A stretch of DNA of 64,000 bases from the NCBI GenBank assembly GCA_026874595.1, contig CM049316.1:68226676-68290675 (forward strand), written 5' to 3'. The stretch is from Sipunculus nudus (taxonomy: Eukaryota > Annelida > Sipuncula > Golfingiida > Sipunculidae). The position numbers and the translations under genes are program-made. Positions 63,360-64,000 of this stretch are shown piece after piece. Each line of letters opens with the position of its first letter. Within the stretch, counting starts at the first letter, position 1. The notes under the pieces are model-generated. The model did not search any database and was not told the DNA's origin. It saw nothing but the letters and a program-made list of their open reading frames with translations.

Positions 63360-63900
63360 GTTTGTGGATGCATTTTAAGCCAAACTGCTTTATCAGAAAC
63401 TTCCATCTAACACATACAGCCCACATATAGAAAGAGGAAGTACCATATTTATTTGAGATCACAGGACCAAAGGTCAATGTCACAAGATCTTGGTGTAAAA
63501 GTTTGAGGGCACATTGTAAGCCATGCTTTTCATCACAACTCTTTGGATTTTTAGGTCAAAAGGTTAAAGATCAAGGTTGCAGGACTCATTCCTTCAGAGA
63601 GAATTTGGACACAATTTATGCCAAACATTTCATCCCTTAGTTTAAACCCTTCACATAAGGCTCACCTACAAGTAGTGGGTGAAATCTTCTGACTTTAAAA
63701 TCATAGTCCAAGGACTACTTCTTTCAAATGCTTTTGGACACATTTAAAACCATCCTGAACCTTTATCTTAAATGTTATGTCTCACCTACCAAAAGAGGAA
63801 GATTCTGAGATTACAAGGTCAAATGAAAAGGGCACTGAACCGTCCTACTGATGTAACATTGACCAGACCAACAGTTCCAAACATTCAATCTATTATATCC
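63360..63900 (+). repeat. Diverged GGTCA-rich repeat units
   Basis: 'ggatgcattttaagccaaac', 'accaaaggtcaatgtcacaa', 'catttcatccc' and 'aaggttaaagatcaagg' correspond to parts of the 52.3-53.7 kb units. Lies in the intron after the last visible CARD gene exon. Confidence 0.75.
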
Positions 63901-64000
63901 GTCTTGTGGGTTATGTTTGCCTCTTTGAATTTGTGGTCCAAAACTTTCACCGAAAACTTTGTAAATGGAAAATAATAGATAGGTTAAAACCTCTAATATT

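Overview
The window is animal nuclear DNA. It has spliced genes with GT-AG introns, a low GC content, long introns full of dispersed repeats, tRNA-derived SINE heads, MITE-like elements and one Ty3/Gypsy-type LTR retrotransposon. Arrays of 'ACGGACGG' runs, AGGTCA-rich units and GGTGGCGCCACC-centred units suggest a marine lophotrochozoan, most likely a mollusc. That taxonomic call is inference; no marker gene settles it.

Left half (about 2.69-34.77 kb, minus strand): a CLC-type H+/Cl- exchanger of the CLC-6/CLC-7 class. I reconstructed 14 coding exons whose splice sites and phases all agree. They run from the initiator Met at 34752 to helix R in an exon ending at 2690, giving 687 complete codons. 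The C-terminal CBS domains were not found and should lie left of position 1. The last visible exon is present as three nearly identical copies with a 208 bp period, separated by 38 bp introns. This geometry allows only mutually exclusive use. The pore signatures are partly unusual (GPEGP, GLVVP).

The CLC introns carry the mobile DNA: a 5.5 kb LTR element with 193 bp LTRs and CAGGT target duplications (6175-11706), inserted into an older GGTGGYGCCACC repeat and broken by nonsense and frameshift changes; a SINE inserted inside another SINE (20.2-20.96 kb); and long tandem arrays with a unit of about 336 bp (28.3-31.45 kb).

Middle (34.8-48.3 kb): no gene recognised. It holds a MULE-like MITE (37.3-37.9 kb), a 1.23 kb element whose long inverted ends are built of ATCTCGTTCCCACGCGAT-type units (45.7-46.9 kb), diverged repeats and microsatellites.

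Right part (48.3 kb to beyond the window, plus strand): a gene with three successive exons, each encoding a CARD-like death fold. All three start and end in phase 1. Two further exons encode one CAP-Gly domain closely resembling the third CAP-Gly of the deubiquitinase CYLD. The catalytic USP part, if present, lies beyond 64000. A CARD-CARD-CARD-CAP-Gly(-USP?) protein would join an innate-immune adaptor module to a CYLD-type regulator of ubiquitin signalling, and it is the most notable feature here. Its 9.5 kb first visible intron holds reverse-oriented copies of the same repeat families seen in the CLC introns.
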